A stretch of DNA of 64,000 nt, taken from Neobacillus sp. PS3-40. Its GTDB lineage: Bacteria; Bacillota; Bacilli; Bacillales; Cytobacillaceae. Where the stretch lies: positions 4,395,107 to 4,459,106 of the forward strand of contig NZ_CP133266.1 of assembly GCF_030915485.1 (NCBI RefSeq). The letters run 5' to 3'. A program made the position numbers and the translations under genes. Of this stretch, positions 63,347 to 64,000 are shown piece by piece. Position 1 is the first letter of the stretch, and each line of letters opens with the position of its first letter. A model generated the notes under the pieces. It had not been told where the DNA came from. It saw only the letters and a list, made by a program, of their open reading frames with translations, and did no database searches.

Positions 63347-64000
63347 ACGAGTTGGATTTAATTGGTAAAGTAGCAGCTGAATATCTTAGGTCTAACCTTA
63401 ATGTGGATGGTGAATCTGAAGGTATTGCCAGGTTTTTATTAGATAGACTTACTGGAAGGCAAGTAGCACAGATATGCAAAGAAATTTTATCTGATACAGA
63501 ATTAGGTTCATACATTGAAATAAAAATCCCTAGCAAACTGGTAGAAGAGTATATTCTCCCTCCAGAAATAGTAACAGAGGAAAAAACAACTTACTGGAGA
63601 AACGCACCCATTAATAAACCTGCAATAGTCTTAGCAAACACGAACGATGATCAAGGACAATCATTAAGAGACATTACAACTATTGGTGCAAAAGATTTAA
63701 AAAGTAAACCAGAATTATGGGTCAATATTGCAAGTGCAGGGTTAGCAATTACAGATGAACAGAAAAATATTTGGAAACAAGCTTTAAATGGTTTGCAAAC
63801 CGTTATTGATTATAGTTTAGAAAGGTTTAGCCTTTATATCGTTGAAGTTAGAGGTAAAATTTTAAGAGACAGTGTACCCTTAGTATCAGCATTGGGTTGG
63901 GCATTACCATCATTAAGGCTTCCTCGTGATTCAGCATTTTTTGAAGCGATCCCAGAGAAGTTTCTAGGGCATAAAAAAAGATGGTCTGATCTCTATAAAT
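63343..64000 (+). CDS. sspH: Start of third restriction-unit gene, SspH-like (partial)
   Basis: 219 codons are visible before the window ends. ATG 63343 follows AAGAGGAGG and overlaps the previous stop. The visible part is a soluble alpha/beta domain: GIARFLLDRLTGRQVAQICK, then YILPPEIVTEEKTTYWRNAP, IVLANTNDDQGQSLRDITTI, and SLERFSLYIVEV. The N-I-A-N-T-N-D-D and D-I-T-T-I-G motifs are probably a nucleotide- or partner-binding element. DptH/SspH-type proteins have a long C-terminal HerA/FtsK-like ATPase, which would lie beyond the window. The name is tentative. Confidence 0.5.
   Translation, partial: MNELDLIGKVAAEYLRSNLNVDGESEGIARFLLDRLTGRQVAQICKEILSDTELGSYIEIKIPSKLVEEYILPPEIVTEEKTTYWRNAPINKPAIVLANTNDDQGQSLRDITTIGAKDLKSKPELWVNIASAGLAITDEQKNIWKQALNGLQTVIDYSLERFSLYIVEVRGKILRDSVPLVSALGWALPSLRLPRDSAFFEAIPEKFLGHKKRWSDLYK

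Noticed and set aside
54604..64000. Classical DndABCDE phosphorothioation
   Set aside because: There is no DndB, no SMC-like DndD and no small DndE; the PAPS-reductase-like protein is only about 270 aa, shorter than typical DndC.

Overview
The window looks like the chromosome of a low-GC, spore-forming Bacillaceae (Bacillus/Neobacillus-like). This rests on AT-rich sequence, strong AAGGAGG-type ribosome binding sites, TTG/GTG starts, a KinB-type orphan sensor kinase, SLH-domain and DegV-family proteins, an MhqR-like regulator with a Bacillus-type operator, and dispersed intergenic repeats of the kind seen in this family. No rRNA, tRNA or CRISPR array was found.

Region 1 (0-4 kb): a tiny ORF, decayed sequence, an RlmN-type radical SAM methyltransferase paralogue, a VOC protein and a small alpha/beta-hydrolase-like protein. 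Region 2 (4.1-11.6 kb): a complete-looking bacterial microcompartment (BMC) operon with its own promoter and a DeoR/SorC regulator. Order: deoR, pduL, flavoprotein, BMC-P, aldehyde dehydrogenase, BMC-H, triose-phosphate isomerase, RpiB-like, BMC-P, BMC-H, BMC-P, deoC. Five enzymes carry short amphipathic N-terminal extensions of the encapsulation-peptide type. The inferred pathway is deoxyribose-5-phosphate to acetaldehyde plus glyceraldehyde-3-phosphate (DeoC), acetaldehyde to acetyl-CoA (ALDH) to acetyl-phosphate (PduL), with TPI converting the C3 product. It resembles the sugar-phosphate-utilising (SPU) BMC class.

Region 3 (11.6-45 kb): ordinary housekeeping and accessory genes separated by terminators, repeats and many decayed genes. 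They include a histidine kinase, threonine aldolase, a 3-hydroxyisobutyrate-dehydrogenase-type enzyme, a branched-chain aminotransferase, a large SLH/YcdB surface protein, SDRs, a lytic transglycosylase, MhqR-DoxX, a CBS protein, a HAD nucleotidase, an L,D-transpeptidase and a frameshifted ECF sigma gene next to an intact anti-sigma gene.

Region 4 (45-64 kb): a probable defence island. It starts with a PLD-helicase-DUF3427 protein. After 1.9 kb of gene debris come a HEPN-motif protein divergent from a two-gene unit (HD dNTPase plus a nucleotidyltransferase-fold protein). After more debris (IS3 transposase and PEP-synthase fragments) comes a six-gene cassette: DUF4007 protein (SspB-like), large P-loop ATPase (SspC-like), PAPS-reductase-like sulfurtransferase (SspD-like), then a terminator and a second unit of a P-loop protein, a helical protein and a partial third gene (SspF/G/H-like). 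This matches the published sspBCD-sspFGH layout of single-strand DNA phosphorothioation defence. The cysteine desulfurase SspA is not in the window and the last gene runs off its end.

The most interesting items are the deoxyribose BMC with an encapsulation-tagged TPI and a Cys-to-Asp RpiB, the Ssp cassette lacking a local sspA, and the HEPN / dNTPase / NTase trio.
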